A stretch of 64,000 bases of DNA from a bacterium (GTDB lineage Bacteria; Bacillota; Bacilli; Lactobacillales; Streptococcaceae): positions 159,942 to 223,941 of the forward strand of contig CAJNDL010000001.1 in assembly GCA_905221505.1 (NCBI GenBank), read 5' to 3'. Position 1 is the first letter of the stretch. The number at the start of each line of letters is the position of its first letter. Below the pieces are notes generated by a model. The model saw nothing but the letters and a program-made list of their open reading frames with translations. It was not told the DNA's origin and did no database searches. Shown in pieces: positions 55,514-63,941 of this stretch. Made by a program: the position numbers and the translations under genes.

Positions 55514-56609
55514 ATGGACATTTCAGTAATTCGTCAAAAAATTGACGCAAATCGTGAAAAATTAGCTTCTTTCAGGGGGTCTCTTTGACCTAGAAGGTTT
55601 AGAGGAAGAGATTGCCATCTTGGAAAACAAGATGACAGAACCTGATTTTTGGAACGATAATATCGCGGCCCAAAAAACGTCGCAAGAATTAAATGAATTA
55701 AAAAATACCTACAATACCTTCCATAAAATGGAAGAGTTGCAGGATGAAGTCGAAATTTTATTGGACTTTTTAGCAGAAGACGAGTCAGTGCATGAGGAAC
55801 TGGTCGAACAGTTATCAGAACTTGATAAGATGATGACCAGTTACGAGATGACCCTTCTCTTGTCGGAACCTTATGACCATAATAATGCCATCTTGGAAAT
55901 CCATCCAGGTTCTGGTGGAACTGAGGCGCAGGACTGGGGTGATATGCTGCTTCGTATGTATACTCGTTATGGTAATGCTAAAGGCTTTAAAGTAGAAGTC
56001 TTGGATTATCAAGCAGGTGATGAGGCTGGTATCAAGTCAGTAACCTTATCGTTTGAAGGACCTAATGCCTATGGCCTTCTCAAGTCGGAAATGGGAGTCC
56101 ACCGTTTGGTGCGAATTTCGCCATTTGACTCTGCTAAACGTCGCCATACCTCTTTCACATCTGTAGAAGTGATGCCGGAGTTGGATGATACCATTGAAGT
56201 GGAAATCCGGGAAGATGATATTAAGATGGATACCTTCCGTTCAGGTGGTGCTGGTGGACAAAACGTCAATAAGGTTTCAACAGGTGTGCGTTTGACCCAC
56301 ATTCCAACTGGAATTGTTGTCCAATCAACGGTCGATCGTACCCAGTATGGAAATAGAGATCGTGCCATGAAGATGTTGCAGGCTAAGCTCTATCAAATGG
56401 AGCAAGAAAAGAAAGCTGCGGAAGTTGATTCCCTCAAAGGTGAGAAAAAGGAAATCACATGGGGAAGCCAAATTCGTTCATATGTTTTCACGCCTTATAC
56501 TATGGTAAAAGATCATCGAACTAGCTTTGAAGTTGCGCAGGTAGATAAGGTTATGGATGGGGACCTAGATGGTTTTATCGATGCCTATCTCAAGTGGCGA
56601 ATTAGCTAA
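55514..56609 (+). CDS. prfB: Peptide chain release factor 2, with programmed +1 frameshift
   Basis: ATG 55514 opens a 24-codon frame ending at TGA 55586-55588. The site reads AGGGGGTCTCTTTGAC: an internal Shine-Dalgarno AGGGGG and the slippery CTT-TGA-C. A +1 shift on CTT continues from GAC 55587 to the stop at 56609, giving 364 residues. RF2 reads UAA and UGA, so the shift is autoregulatory. [14 protein letters not shown] holds the SPF stop-codon motif and [10 protein letters not shown] the GGQ catalytic motif. AAAAGGAG precedes the ATG. Confidence 0.96.
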
Positions 56610-56626
56610 GAAAGAAAGGAAGTCAC

Positions 56627-57319
56627 ATGTCAATCATTGAAATGAGAGATGTCGTCAAAAAATACGACAACGGAACGACTGCTCTACGCGGTGTTTCGGT
56701 CAGTGTTCAACCAGGGGAATTTGCTTACATCGTAGGACCTTCAGGAGCAGGGAAGTCAACCTTCATTCGTTCTCTATATCGTGAAGTAAAAATCGATAAA
56801 GGAAGTTTATCAGTTGCTGGTTTTAATCTGGTTAAGATTAAAAAGAAAGATGTCCCGCTTCTACGTCGTAGTGTTGGGGTTGTCTTCCAAGACTATAAAC
56901 TCTTGCCAAAGAAAACGGTCTATGAAAATATTGCTTACGCTATGGAAGTAATCGGGGAAAATCGCCGTAATATCAAAAAACGTGTGATGGAAGTTTTGGA
57001 CTTGGTTGGATTGAAGCATAAGGTTCGTTCTTTCCCAAATGAGCTCTCAGGTGGAGAGCAACAGCGGATTGCGATTGCGCGTGCTATTGTAAACAATCCC
57101 AAAGTATTGATAGCCGATGAACCAACAGGAAACTTGGACCCAGATAATTCATGGGAAATTATGAATCTCTTGGAACGGATTAACCTACAAGGGACAACTA
57201 TTTTAATGGCGACTCATAATAGCCAGATTGTAAATACCTTGCGCCACCGTGTCATTGCCATTGAAAATGGTCGTGTCGTTCGTGACGAATCAAAAGGAGA
57301 GTATGGATACGATGATTAG
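56627..57319 (+). CDS. ftsE: Cell division ATPase FtsE
   Basis: A 230-residue ABC ATPase with Walker A GPSGAGKST, signature LSGGEQQRIAI, Walker B LIADEPTGNLD. With FtsX it controls the peptidoglycan hydrolase PcsB at the septum in pneumococcus. AAAGGAAG precedes the ATG; overlaps ftsX by 8 nt. Confidence 0.95.
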   Translation: MSIIEMRDVVKKYDNGTTALRGVSVSVQPGEFAYIVGPSGAGKSTFIRSLYREVKIDKGSLSVAGFNLVKIKKKDVPLLRRSVGVVFQDYKLLPKKTVYENIAYAMEVIGENRRNIKKRVMEVLDLVGLKHKVRSFPNELSGGEQQRIAIARAIVNNPKVLIADEPTGNLDPDNSWEIMNLLERINLQGTTILMATHNSQIVNTLRHRVIAIENGRVVRDESKGEYGYDD

Positions 57320-58238
57320 TAGATTTTTTCGCCATTTATTTGAATCACTAAAAAGTTTGAAACGAAATGGTTGGATGACAGTGGCTGCTGTCAGCTCAGT
57401 CATGATTACTTTGACCTTGGTTGCCATATTTGCTTCTGTTATTTTCAATACAGCGAAACTAGCTACAGATATTGAAAATAATGTTCGAGTGATGGTTTAT
57501 ATTCGTAAGGATGTAGCTGATAATAGTGAGACTATTGAAAAAGAAGGTCAAACTGTTACAAATAATGACTACCACAAGGTATACAATGCCTTGAAGGGGA
57601 TGTCTACTGTTAAAAGTGTTACCTTTTCAAGTAAAGAAGAACAATATGAAAAATTAACCGAGACAATGGGGGACAACTGGAAAATTTTTGAAGGAGATGC
57701 CAACCCCCTCTATGATGCCTATATCGTTGATACAAATACGCCAAGTGATGTAAAAACTGTAGCCGAGGATGCTAAAAAAATTGAAGGTGTGTCTGAGGTT
57801 CAGGATGGTGGTGCCAATACAGAACGCCTATTCCAACTAGCATCATTTATCCGTGTTTGGGGATTAGTTATTGCAGGACTTTTGATTTTCATTGCAGTTT
57901 TCTTGATTTCAAATACCATTCGTATCACCATTATTTCCCGCAGTCGTGAAATTCAAATCATGCGCTTGGTTGGTGCTAAGAACAGTTATATCCGTGGACC
58001 TTTCTTACTTGAAGGTGCCTTCATTGGTTTGCTTGGAGCAACTGCACCATCAGTGTTGGTCTTTATTGTTTATCGAATGGTTTACCAATCTGTCAATAAG
58101 TCCTTGGTCGGACAAAATCTTTCTATGATTGCACCGGAGGTATTTACTCCTCTGATGATTGCCCTATTATTTGTGATTGGGATTTTCATTGGTTCACTGG
58201 GATCAGGAATTTCTATGCGCCGATTCTTGAAGATTTAG
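57312..58238 (+). CDS. ftsX: Cell division membrane protein FtsX
   Basis: A 308-residue protein with four helices: the first at about residues 20-45, a large extracellular loop (~50-170) that contacts PcsB, then three C-terminal helices (FtsX/MacB domain). ATG 57312 (MISRFFRHL) is chosen over 57303 and 57249: AAGGAG at 57294-57299 lies too close to 57303. It overlaps the ftsE end. Confidence 0.94.
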   Translation: MISRFFRHLFESLKSLKRNGWMTVAAVSSVMITLTLVAIFASVIFNTAKLATDIENNVRVMVYIRKDVADNSETIEKEGQTVTNNDYHKVYNALKGMSTVKSVTFSSKEEQYEKLTETMGDNWKIFEGDANPLYDAYIVDTNTPSDVKTVAEDAKKIEGVSEVQDGGANTERLFQLASFIRVWGLVIAGLLIFIAVFLISNTIRITIISRSREIQIMRLVGAKNSYIRGPFLLEGAFIGLLGATAPSVLVFIVYRMVYQSVNKSLVGQNLSMIAPEVFTPLMIALLFVIGIFIGSLGSGISMRRFLKI

Positions 58239-58259
58239 GTAAACTAGCTACTTTTATGA

Positions 58260-58283
58260 GGAGATTAAATGATCTCCTTTTTT
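58260..58283 (+). terminator. Terminator of ftsX
   Basis: GGAGAT/ATCTCC stem with a TAAATG loop and TTTTTT. Confidence 0.88.
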
Positions 58284-58309
58284 GCTACAAAAATTTTAGA
58301 AAAAAGTGT

Positions 58310-58356
58310 AATTTTTTTTGTAAAAGCCTTTACAAAAAAAATTAAAGTGGTATAAT
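58310..58356 (+). promoter_or_regulatory. glucose PTS promoter with 15-bp inverted repeat over the -35
   Basis: AATTTTTTTTGTAAA (58310-58324) and TTTACAAAAAAAATT (58329-58343) form a perfect inverted repeat around AGCC. -35 TTTACA (58329-58334) is inside the right arm, with a 16-bp spacer to the extended -10 TGG-TATAAT (58351-58356). Operator or terminator-like element; the binding factor is unknown. Confidence 0.7.
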
Positions 58357-58371
58357 TAAATCATAAAAGGT

Positions 58372-58396
58372 GCAAACGTTTTCGTAAAACGTTTGC
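58372..58396 (+). promoter_or_regulatory. Palindromic leader element with cre-like halves
   Basis: GCAAACGTTTT and AAAACGTTTGC form a perfect 11-bp inverted repeat around CGT. TGCAAACGTTTTC matches the cre core. It lies in the transcribed leader of the PTS gene, 26 nt before the ATG. Confidence 0.7.
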
Positions 58397-58421
58397 CTAA
58401 ATAAAAATAAAGGAGATTTGA

Positions 58422-60602
58422 ATGATGAAAGATACATTCAAAAATGTCTTGTCTTTCGAATTTTGGCAAAAATTCGGTAAGGCTTTGATGGTGGTTATCG
58501 CGGTTATGCCGGCTGCTGGTTTGATGATTTCAATCGGTAAGTCTATCGTGATGATTAACCCAACCTTTGCACCACTCGTTATTACTGGTGGTGTACTAGA
58601 GCAAATCGGTTGGGGAGTTATCGTTAACCTTCATATCTTGTTCGCCCTAGCCATTGGAGGAAGCTGGGCTAAGGAACGCGCTGGTGGTGCGTTTGCGGCA
58701 GGTCTTGCCTTTATCCTAATCAATCGTATCACTGGTACAATCTTTGGTGTATCAGGCGATATGTTGAAAAATCCAGATGCTATGGTAACTACACTCTTTG
58801 GTGGTTCAATCAAAGTTGCTGATTACTTTATCAGTGTTCTTGAAGCTCCAGCCTTGAACATGGGTGTATTCGTAGGGATTATTTCTGGTTTTATTGGGGC
58901 AACTGCTTACAACAAATACTACAACTTCCGTAAGCTTCCTGATGCACTTTCATTCTTCAACGGAAAACGTTTCGTACCGTTTGTAGTTATTCTTCGTTCA
59001 GTAATTGCTGCAATTGTACTTGCTGCTTTCTGGCCAGTAGTTCAAACAGGTATCAATAGCTTTGGTATCTGGATTGCCAACTCACAAGAAACTGCTCCAA
59101 TCCTTGCACCATTCTTGTATGGTACATTGGAACGTTTGCTCTTGCCATTTGGTCTTCACCATATGTTGACTATCCCAATGAACTACACAGCTCTTGGTGG
59201 TACTTATGATGTCTTAACTGGTGCAGCTAAAGGTAGTCAAGTATTTGGTCAAGATCCACTTTGGCTTGCATGGGTAACAGACCTTGTAAACCTTAAAGGT
59301 ACTGATGCAACTCAATACCAACACTTGTTAGATACAGTACATCCAGCTCGTTTCAAAGTTGGACAAATGATCGGTTCATTCGGTATCTTGATGGGTGTGA
59401 TTGTAGCTATCTACCGTAATGTTGATGCTGACAAAAAACACAAATACAAAGGTATGATGATTGCGACAGCTCTTGCAACATTCTTGACAGGGGTTACTGA
59501 ACCAATCGAATACATGTTCATGTTCATCGCAACACCTATGTATCTTGTTTACTCACTTGTTCAAGGTGCTGCCTTCGCTATGGCTGACGTTGTAAACCTA
59601 CGTATGCACTCATTCGGTTCAATCGAGTTCTTGACTCGTACACCTATTGCAATCAGTGCTGGTATCGGTATGGATATCGTTAACTTCGTTTGGGTAACTG
59701 TTCTCTTTGCCGTAATCATGTACTTTATTGCAAACTTCATGATTCAAAAATTCAACTACGCAACTCCAGGGCGTAACGGAAACTACGAAACTGCTGAAGG
59801 TTCAGAAGAATCTAGCAGTGAAGTGAAAGTTGCAGCTGGTTCTCAAGCTGTAAACATTATTAACCTTCTTGGTGGACGTGCAAACATCGTTGATGTTGAC
59901 GCATGTATGACTCGTCTTCGTGTAACTGTTAAAGATGCAGATAAAGTAGGAAATGCAGAGCAATGGAAAGCAGAAGGAGCTATGGGTCTTGTCATGAAAG
60001 GACAAGGGGTTCAAGCTATCTACGGACCAAAAGCTGACGTATTGAAATCTGATATCCAAGATATCCTTGATTCAGGTGAAATCATTCCTGAAACTCTTCC
60101 AAGTCAAATGACTGAAGCACAACAAAACGCTGTTCACTTCAAAGGTCTTACTGAGGAAGTTTACTCAGTAGCAGACGGTCAAGTTGTTGCTTTGGAACAA
60201 GTAAAAGATCCAGTATTTGCTCAAAAAATGATGGGTGATGGATTTGCAGTAGAACCTGCAAATGGAAACATTGTATCTCCAGTTTCAGGTACTGTATCAA
60301 GCATCTTCCCAACAAAACATGCTCTTGGTATTGTGACTGCAGCAGGTCTTGAAGTATTGGTTCACATTGGTTTGGACACAGTAAGTCTTGAAGGTAAACC
60401 ATTTACAGTTCATGTTGCTGAAGGACAAAAAGTTGCAGCAGGTGATCTTCTTGTCACAGCTGACTTGGATGCTATCCGTGGAGCAGGTCGTGAAACTTCA
60501 ACAGTAGTTGTCTTCACAAATGGTGATGCAATTAAATCAGTTAAATTAGAAAAAACAGGTTCTCTTGCAGCTAAAACAGCAGTTGCTAAAGTAGAATTGT
60601 AA
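58422..60602 (+). CDS. ptsG: Glucose-type PTS permease EIICBA
   Basis: A 726-residue fused PTS transporter. EIIC (about 1-440, ten or so helices) begins SFEFWQKFGKALMVVIAVMP; EIIB carries the phosphocysteine near residue 495 in VDACMTRLR; EIIA has the active His near 648 in VLVHIGLDTV. It imports and phosphorylates glucose or a related glucoside. AAAGGAG precedes two tandem ATGs (58422, 58425). Probable CcpA control through the leader sites. Strong codon bias. Confidence 0.93.
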   Translation: MMKDTFKNVLSFEFWQKFGKALMVVIAVMPAAGLMISIGKSIVMINPTFAPLVITGGVLEQIGWGVIVNLHILFALAIGGSWAKERAGGAFAAGLAFILINRITGTIFGVSGDMLKNPDAMVTTLFGGSIKVADYFISVLEAPALNMGVFVGIISGFIGATAYNKYYNFRKLPDALSFFNGKRFVPFVVILRSVIAAIVLAAFWPVVQTGINSFGIWIANSQETAPILAPFLYGTLERLLLPFGLHHMLTIPMNYTALGGTYDVLTGAAKGSQVFGQDPLWLAWVTDLVNLKGTDATQYQHLLDTVHPARFKVGQMIGSFGILMGVIVAIYRNVDADKKHKYKGMMIATALATFLTGVTEPIEYMFMFIATPMYLVYSLVQGAAFAMADVVNLRMHSFGSIEFLTRTPIAISAGIGMDIVNFVWVTVLFAVIMYFIANFMIQKFNYATPGRNGNYETAEGSEESSSEVKVAAGSQAVNIINLLGGRANIVDVDACMTRLRVTVKDADKVGNAEQWKAEGAMGLVMKGQGVQAIYGPKADVLKSDIQDILDSGEIIPETLPSQMTEAQQNAVHFKGLTEEVYSVADGQVVALEQVKDPVFAQKMMGDGFAVEPANGNIVSPVSGTVSSIFPTKHALGIVTAAGLEVLVHIGLDTVSLEGKPFTVHVAEGQKVAAGDLLVTADLDAIRGAGRETSTVVVFTNGDAIKSVKLEKTGSLAAKTAVAKVEL

Positions 60603-60609
60603 TATACTT

Positions 60610-60641
60610 GAGGTTGGAAGCTGTATTCCAACCTCTTATTT
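60610..60641 (+). terminator. Terminator of the PTS gene
   Basis: GAGGTTGGAA/TTCCAACCTC perfect 10-bp stem followed by TTATTTT. Confidence 0.88.
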
Positions 60642-60653
60642 TGGGAGAAAAGA

Positions 60654-61469
60654 ATGAAATTTTTAACACTCAATACTCACAGTTGGATGGAAAAAGAAGC
60701 TGAGGAAAAATTCCAGATTTTACTTGAGGATATTCTTGAAAAAGACTATGATTTGATTTGTTTCCAAGAAATCAATCAGGAGATCACTTCGCCAGAGGTG
60801 GAGGTTAATGACCTTTATCAAGCTTTGCCAGCAGCTGAGCCTATTCATCAAGACCACTATGTTAGACTTCTGGTTGAAAAGTTGTCTGAGCAAGGGAAAA
60901 ATTACTACTGGACCTGGGCCTATAACCATATCGGCTATGACCGCTACCACGAAGGTGTAGCTATCTTGTCTAAAACACCTATTGAAGCCAGAGAAATTTT
61001 GGTTTCAGATGTGGATGATCCAACAGATTATCATACTCGTCGTGTCGCCCTGGCTGAAACTGTAGTCGATGGAAAGGATCTTGCAGTTGCCAGTGTCCAC
61101 CTTTCTTGGTGGGATAAAGGTTTCCAAGAAGAATGGGCACGATTTGAGGCTGTCTTGAAAGAACTGAACAAGCCACTTTTGCTAGCTGGAGATTTCAACA
61201 ATCCAGCCGGTCAGGAAGGCTACCAAGCTATTTTAGCTAGTCCATTAGGCTTACAAGACGCTTTTGAAGTTGCTCAAGAGAAAAGCGGTAGCTATACCGT
61301 TCCACCAGAAATTGATGGCTGGAAGGGGAACACTGAACCCCTTCGAATCGATTATGTCTTTACTACCAAAGAGTTAGCGGTAGAAAATTTACATGTTGTA
61401 TTTGATGGTAACAAGAGTCCACAAGTCAGTGATCACTATGGTTTGAATGCTCTTTTAAACTGGAAATAA
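60654..61469 (+). CDS. Endonuclease/exonuclease/phosphatase (EEP)-fold hydrolase
   Basis: A 271-residue cytoplasmic Mg-dependent hydrolase: FLTLNTHSW, CFQEIN (metal Glu), VHLSWW, AGDFNNPAG and the C-terminal SDHYGLNA. The fold is shared by ExoIII-like nucleases and sphingomyelinase-like phosphodiesterases; the substrate is not readable here. GGGAGAAAAG precedes the ATG. It lies 51 nt after the PTS gene across that gene's terminator. Confidence 0.88.
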   Translation: MKFLTLNTHSWMEKEAEEKFQILLEDILEKDYDLICFQEINQEITSPEVEVNDLYQALPAAEPIHQDHYVRLLVEKLSEQGKNYYWTWAYNHIGYDRYHEGVAILSKTPIEAREILVSDVDDPTDYHTRRVALAETVVDGKDLAVASVHLSWWDKGFQEEWARFEAVLKELNKPLLLAGDFNNPAGQEGYQAILASPLGLQDAFEVAQEKSGSYTVPPEIDGWKGNTEPLRIDYVFTTKELAVENLHVVFDGNKSPQVSDHYGLNALLNWK

Positions 61470-61476
61470 TAACTGA

Positions 61477-61510
61477 AAAGAGGTTGGGATTCTCAAATTC
61501 CAGCCTTTTT
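61477..61510 (+). terminator. Terminator of the EEP gene
   Basis: AAAAGAGGTTGGGATT pairs imperfectly with AATTCCAGCCTTTTT. Confidence 0.7.
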
Positions 61511-61572
61511 CTGATTAGAAAAGCTACAGGAAATAGCCTAAATAAGTGAGACTACTGAAATGGAATAAAATG

Positions 61573-61581
61573 TGGTATAAT
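61573..61581 (+). promoter_or_regulatory. Extended -10 promoter of the helicase gene
   Basis: TGG-TATAAT (-10 at 61576-61581). Confidence 0.7.
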
Positions 61582-61609
61582 TGATAGAATAGATAGAATC
61601 GAGGATATT

Positions 61610-62953
61610 ATGTCATTTACGAAATTTCAGTTTAAAAACTATATTAGAGAAGCCTTAGAGGAGTTAAAATTTACAACTCCTACAGAGGTACAAGATAAGT
61701 TGATTCCTATTGTCTTGGCAGGTCGTGACCTGGTCGGTGAATCAAAAACAGGTTCAGGTAAGACCCACACTTTCCTATTACCGATTTTCCAGCAATTAGA
61801 TGAAACTAGCGATAGTGTGCAAGCAGTAATTACTGCACCGAGTCGTGAGTTAGCTACTCAAATTTACCAAGCAGCCCGTCAGATTGCTGTCCACTCAGAA
61901 GTGGAAGTTCGTGTGGTTAATTATGTGGGGGGGACAGATAAGGCTCGCCAGATTGAGAAATTGGCAAGTAACCAGCCTCATATTGTTATTGGAACACCAG
62001 GCCGTATCTACGACTTGGTAAAATCCGGTGATTTAGCTATTCACAAGGCCAAGACTTTTGTGGTCGATGAGGCAGACATGACTTTGGATATGGGATTCTT
62101 GGAAACTGTTGATAAGATTGCTGGCAGCCTTCCAAAAGATTTGCAATTCATGGTTTTCTCAGCGACTATTCCACAAAAGTTGCAACCATTCTTGAAAAAA
62201 TACTTGTCAAATCCTGTTATGGAGAAAATCAAGACCAAAACTGTCATTTCTGATACTATTGATAATTGGTTGATTTCTACCAAGGGACGTGACAAGAACG
62301 CTCAAATTTATCAATTGACTCAGTTGATGCAGCCTTATTTGGCAATGATTTTTGTCAACACTAAGACACGTGCTGATGAATTGCATTCATATCTGACTGC
62401 TCAAGGCTTGAAGGTGGCAAAAATCCATGGGGATATTGCCCCTCGTGAACGCAAACGTATCATGAACCAGGTGAAAAATCTAGATTTTGAGTATATTGTC
62501 GCAACAGATTTGGCAGCGCGTGGGATTGACATTGAAGGTGTCAGTCATGTCATCAATGATGCCATTCCGCAAGACCTATCTTTCTTTGTGCACCGTGTTG
62601 GTCGTACCGGACGAAATGGCCTACCAGGGACAGCTATTACTCTTTATCAGCCAAGTGATGACTCGGATATCCGTGAGTTGGAGAAATTAGGAATCAAGTT
62701 TACTCCGAAAATGGTAAAAGATGGAGAATTCCAAGATACCTATGACCGTGATCGTCGTGCCAACCGTGAGAAAAAACAAGATAAACTTGATATTGAAATG
62801 ATTGGTTTGGTTAAAAAGAAAAAGAAAAAAGTCAAACCAGGTTATAAGAAGAAGATTCAATGGGCGGTTGATGAAAAACGCCGCAAGACCAAGCGTGCTG
62901 AAAATCGTGCTCGTGGTCGTGCCGAGCGTAAAGCAAAACGCCAAACATTTTAA
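61610..62953 (+). CDS. cshB: DEAD-box RNA helicase (CshB-like)
   Basis: A 447-residue ATP-dependent RNA helicase. Motif I is SKTGSGKT, Ia PSRELA, II VDEADM (near residue 153), III SAT; in the second domain ARGID and HRVGRTGRNG. A very basic tail (KKKKKKVKPGYKKKIQW ... RRKTKRAENRARGRAERKAK) probably binds RNA. Likely role in cold adaptation or ribosome assembly, as for CshB. GAGGATATT precedes the ATG. Confidence 0.9.
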   Translation: MSFTKFQFKNYIREALEELKFTTPTEVQDKLIPIVLAGRDLVGESKTGSGKTHTFLLPIFQQLDETSDSVQAVITAPSRELATQIYQAARQIAVHSEVEVRVVNYVGGTDKARQIEKLASNQPHIVIGTPGRIYDLVKSGDLAIHKAKTFVVDEADMTLDMGFLETVDKIAGSLPKDLQFMVFSATIPQKLQPFLKKYLSNPVMEKIKTKTVISDTIDNWLISTKGRDKNAQIYQLTQLMQPYLAMIFVNTKTRADELHSYLTAQGLKVAKIHGDIAPRERKRIMNQVKNLDFEYIVATDLAARGIDIEGVSHVINDAIPQDLSFFVHRVGRTGRNGLPGTAITLYQPSDDSDIRELEKLGIKFTPKMVKDGEFQDTYDRDRRANREKKQDKLDIEMIGLVKKKKKKVKPGYKKKIQWAVDEKRRKTKRAENRARGRAERKAKRQTF

Positions 62954-62960
62954 GGTAATT

Positions 62961-62987
62961 GTTGGAGTATTGAGCTCCAACTTTTTT
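62961..62987 (+). terminator. Terminator of the helicase gene
   Basis: GTTGGAG/CTCCAAC stem (62961-62967/62975-62981) followed by TTTTTT. Confidence 0.88.
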
Positions 62988-63007
62988 AATTATGTGATTT
63001 TCAGTCC

Positions 63008-63031
63008 GTCTCGATTCGTTAGGTGCGAGAC
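63008..63031 (+). mobile_element. Hairpin at the probable left end of an IS200-type remnant
   Basis: GTCTCG/CGAGAC stem, 67 bp before the broken transposase start. IS200/IS605 elements carry subterminal hairpins in this position. Confidence 0.5.
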
Positions 63032-63097
63032 AAAAAAACTCCAAACGCGATACAATAAAGGTGTTCAAGCCCAATTGTAAAGCGAAAGGAGAAAAAT

Positions 63098-63211
63098 ATG
63101 GCACAAAAGGCTCATAGTTTATCGCACACAAAGTAGCACTGTAAGTATCACTTTGTACTCACCCCTAAGTATAGACGAAAAGTTATCTAAAATCAATATC
63201 GAAGTAGTTTA
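63098..63211 (+). pseudogene. Broken IS200-type transposase (tnpA) fragment
   Basis: AAAGGAG then ATG 63098 starts MAQKAHSLSHTK, TAG, HCKYHFVLTPKYRRKVI, TAA, NQYRSSL. This matches the N-terminus of IS200-family TnpA (normally a Trp and a Tyr at the two stop positions). Similarity ends near 63211, so about three quarters of the gene, including the HUH and Tyr motifs, is gone. Confidence 0.85.
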
Positions 63212-63274
63212 TCACATTCGAATCACAAAAAATTTTAAAAAATGGCAATATTTGTTAACAAGGATTTCGTAGTT

Positions 63275-63283
63275 TGTTATAAT
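63275..63283 (+). promoter_or_regulatory. Extended -10 promoter of the small membrane protein gene
   Basis: TGT-TATAAT (-10 at 63278-63283). Confidence 0.65.
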
Positions 63284-63334
63284 GTAGTTGTAAATGATTA
63301 AGATTGATAATCAAAAAATAAAGAGGGGAATGTC

Positions 63335-63553
63335 ATGAATAAGAAATATAATATAGTTATATTATTGTTATTTATAGTTTATTTATTTGGATATTTTTCA
63401 ATTTCAAAAACATTAATTCCTATAATGTGTGTGATTCAAGTATTTTGGATAGAACATATATTTAGAGTTCGAAATAGGATTATGCAGATAGGTGAAATTA
63501 TAATAATTGTTGCTTCTATGATATTATTTATTGATAGTATATTGAGTTTGTAA
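63335..63553 (+). CDS. Small AT-rich membrane protein
   Basis: A 72-residue protein with three likely membrane helices (about 6-22, 26-43 and 50-70) joined by a basic loop RVRNRIMQ. I recognise no family. GAGGGGAATGTC precedes the ATG and an extended -10 lies 52 bp upstream, so it looks like a real gene. It is much richer in A+T than its neighbours and sits between IS remnants, suggesting acquired DNA. Confidence 0.65.
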   Translation: MNKKYNIVILLLFIVYLFGYFSISKTLIPIMCVIQVFWIEHIFRVRNRIMQIGEIIIIVASMILFIDSILSL

Positions 63554-63697
63554 TAAAAAGCTTTTCTATAAAATCAAATTTTCCAGATACCTGCTGAAGC
63601 TGATTTATATCCTAATATTTCTTCTACTATCTTCGTCACTAAATTTGACAGATACATATTACTGATACAGCCTCTCTAGCTATAATCTCAAAGTTAA
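63554..63697. other. Non-coding stretch without recognisable features
   Basis: AT-rich sequence between the small membrane protein gene and a BOX element. I see no terminator, promoter or frame that I can support. Confidence 0.5.
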
Positions 63698-63845
63698 TAC
63701 TCTTCGAAAATCTCTTCAAACCACGTCAGCTTTGCCTTGCCGTATATATGTTACTAACTTCGTCAGTCTTATCTACAACCTCAAAACAGTGTTTTGAGCA
63801 GCCTGCGGATAGCTTCCTAGTTTGCTCTTTGATTTTCATTGAGTA
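63698..63845 (+). repeat. BOX element, complete boxA-boxB-boxC
   Basis: A 148-bp element running from TACTCTTCGAAAATC to TTTTCATTGAGTA. boxA includes CTTTGCCTTGCCGTA, boxB includes CTCAAAACAGTGTTTTGAGC (a perfect dyad), and boxC follows. Confidence 0.92.
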
Positions 63846-63847
63846 TA

Positions 63848-63893
63848 ACCTGAGGCTAGTTTCTTAGTTTGTTCTTTGATTTTTGTTGAATTT
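63848..63893 (+). repeat. Partial boxC copy next to the IS630 end
   Basis: CCTGAGGCTAGTTTCTTAGT through TTTGATTTTTGTTGAATTT is a second, degenerate boxC, cut off at the IS630 left end. Confidence 0.65.
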
Positions 63894-63926
63894 TATAGTA
63901 AAATGAACCAAAAACAGTACAGAATG

Positions 63927-63935
63927 TGGTATAAT
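63927..63935 (+). promoter_or_regulatory. Extended -10 promoter of the IS630 transposase
   Basis: TGG-TATAAT (-10 at 63930-63935), six bases before the ATG. Confidence 0.7.
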
Positions 63936-63941
63936 CTTCTT

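Noticed and set aside
55514-55619. prfB as a broken gene or sequencing error
   Set aside because: The stop lies in the canonical CTT-TGA-C context with an AGGGGG Shine-Dalgarno at the right distance; programmed frameshifting explains it.
62832-63131. 99-residue minus-strand ORF
   Set aside because: It overlaps the helicase tail, its terminator and the IS200 remnant on the opposite strand with no promoter or ribosome binding site.
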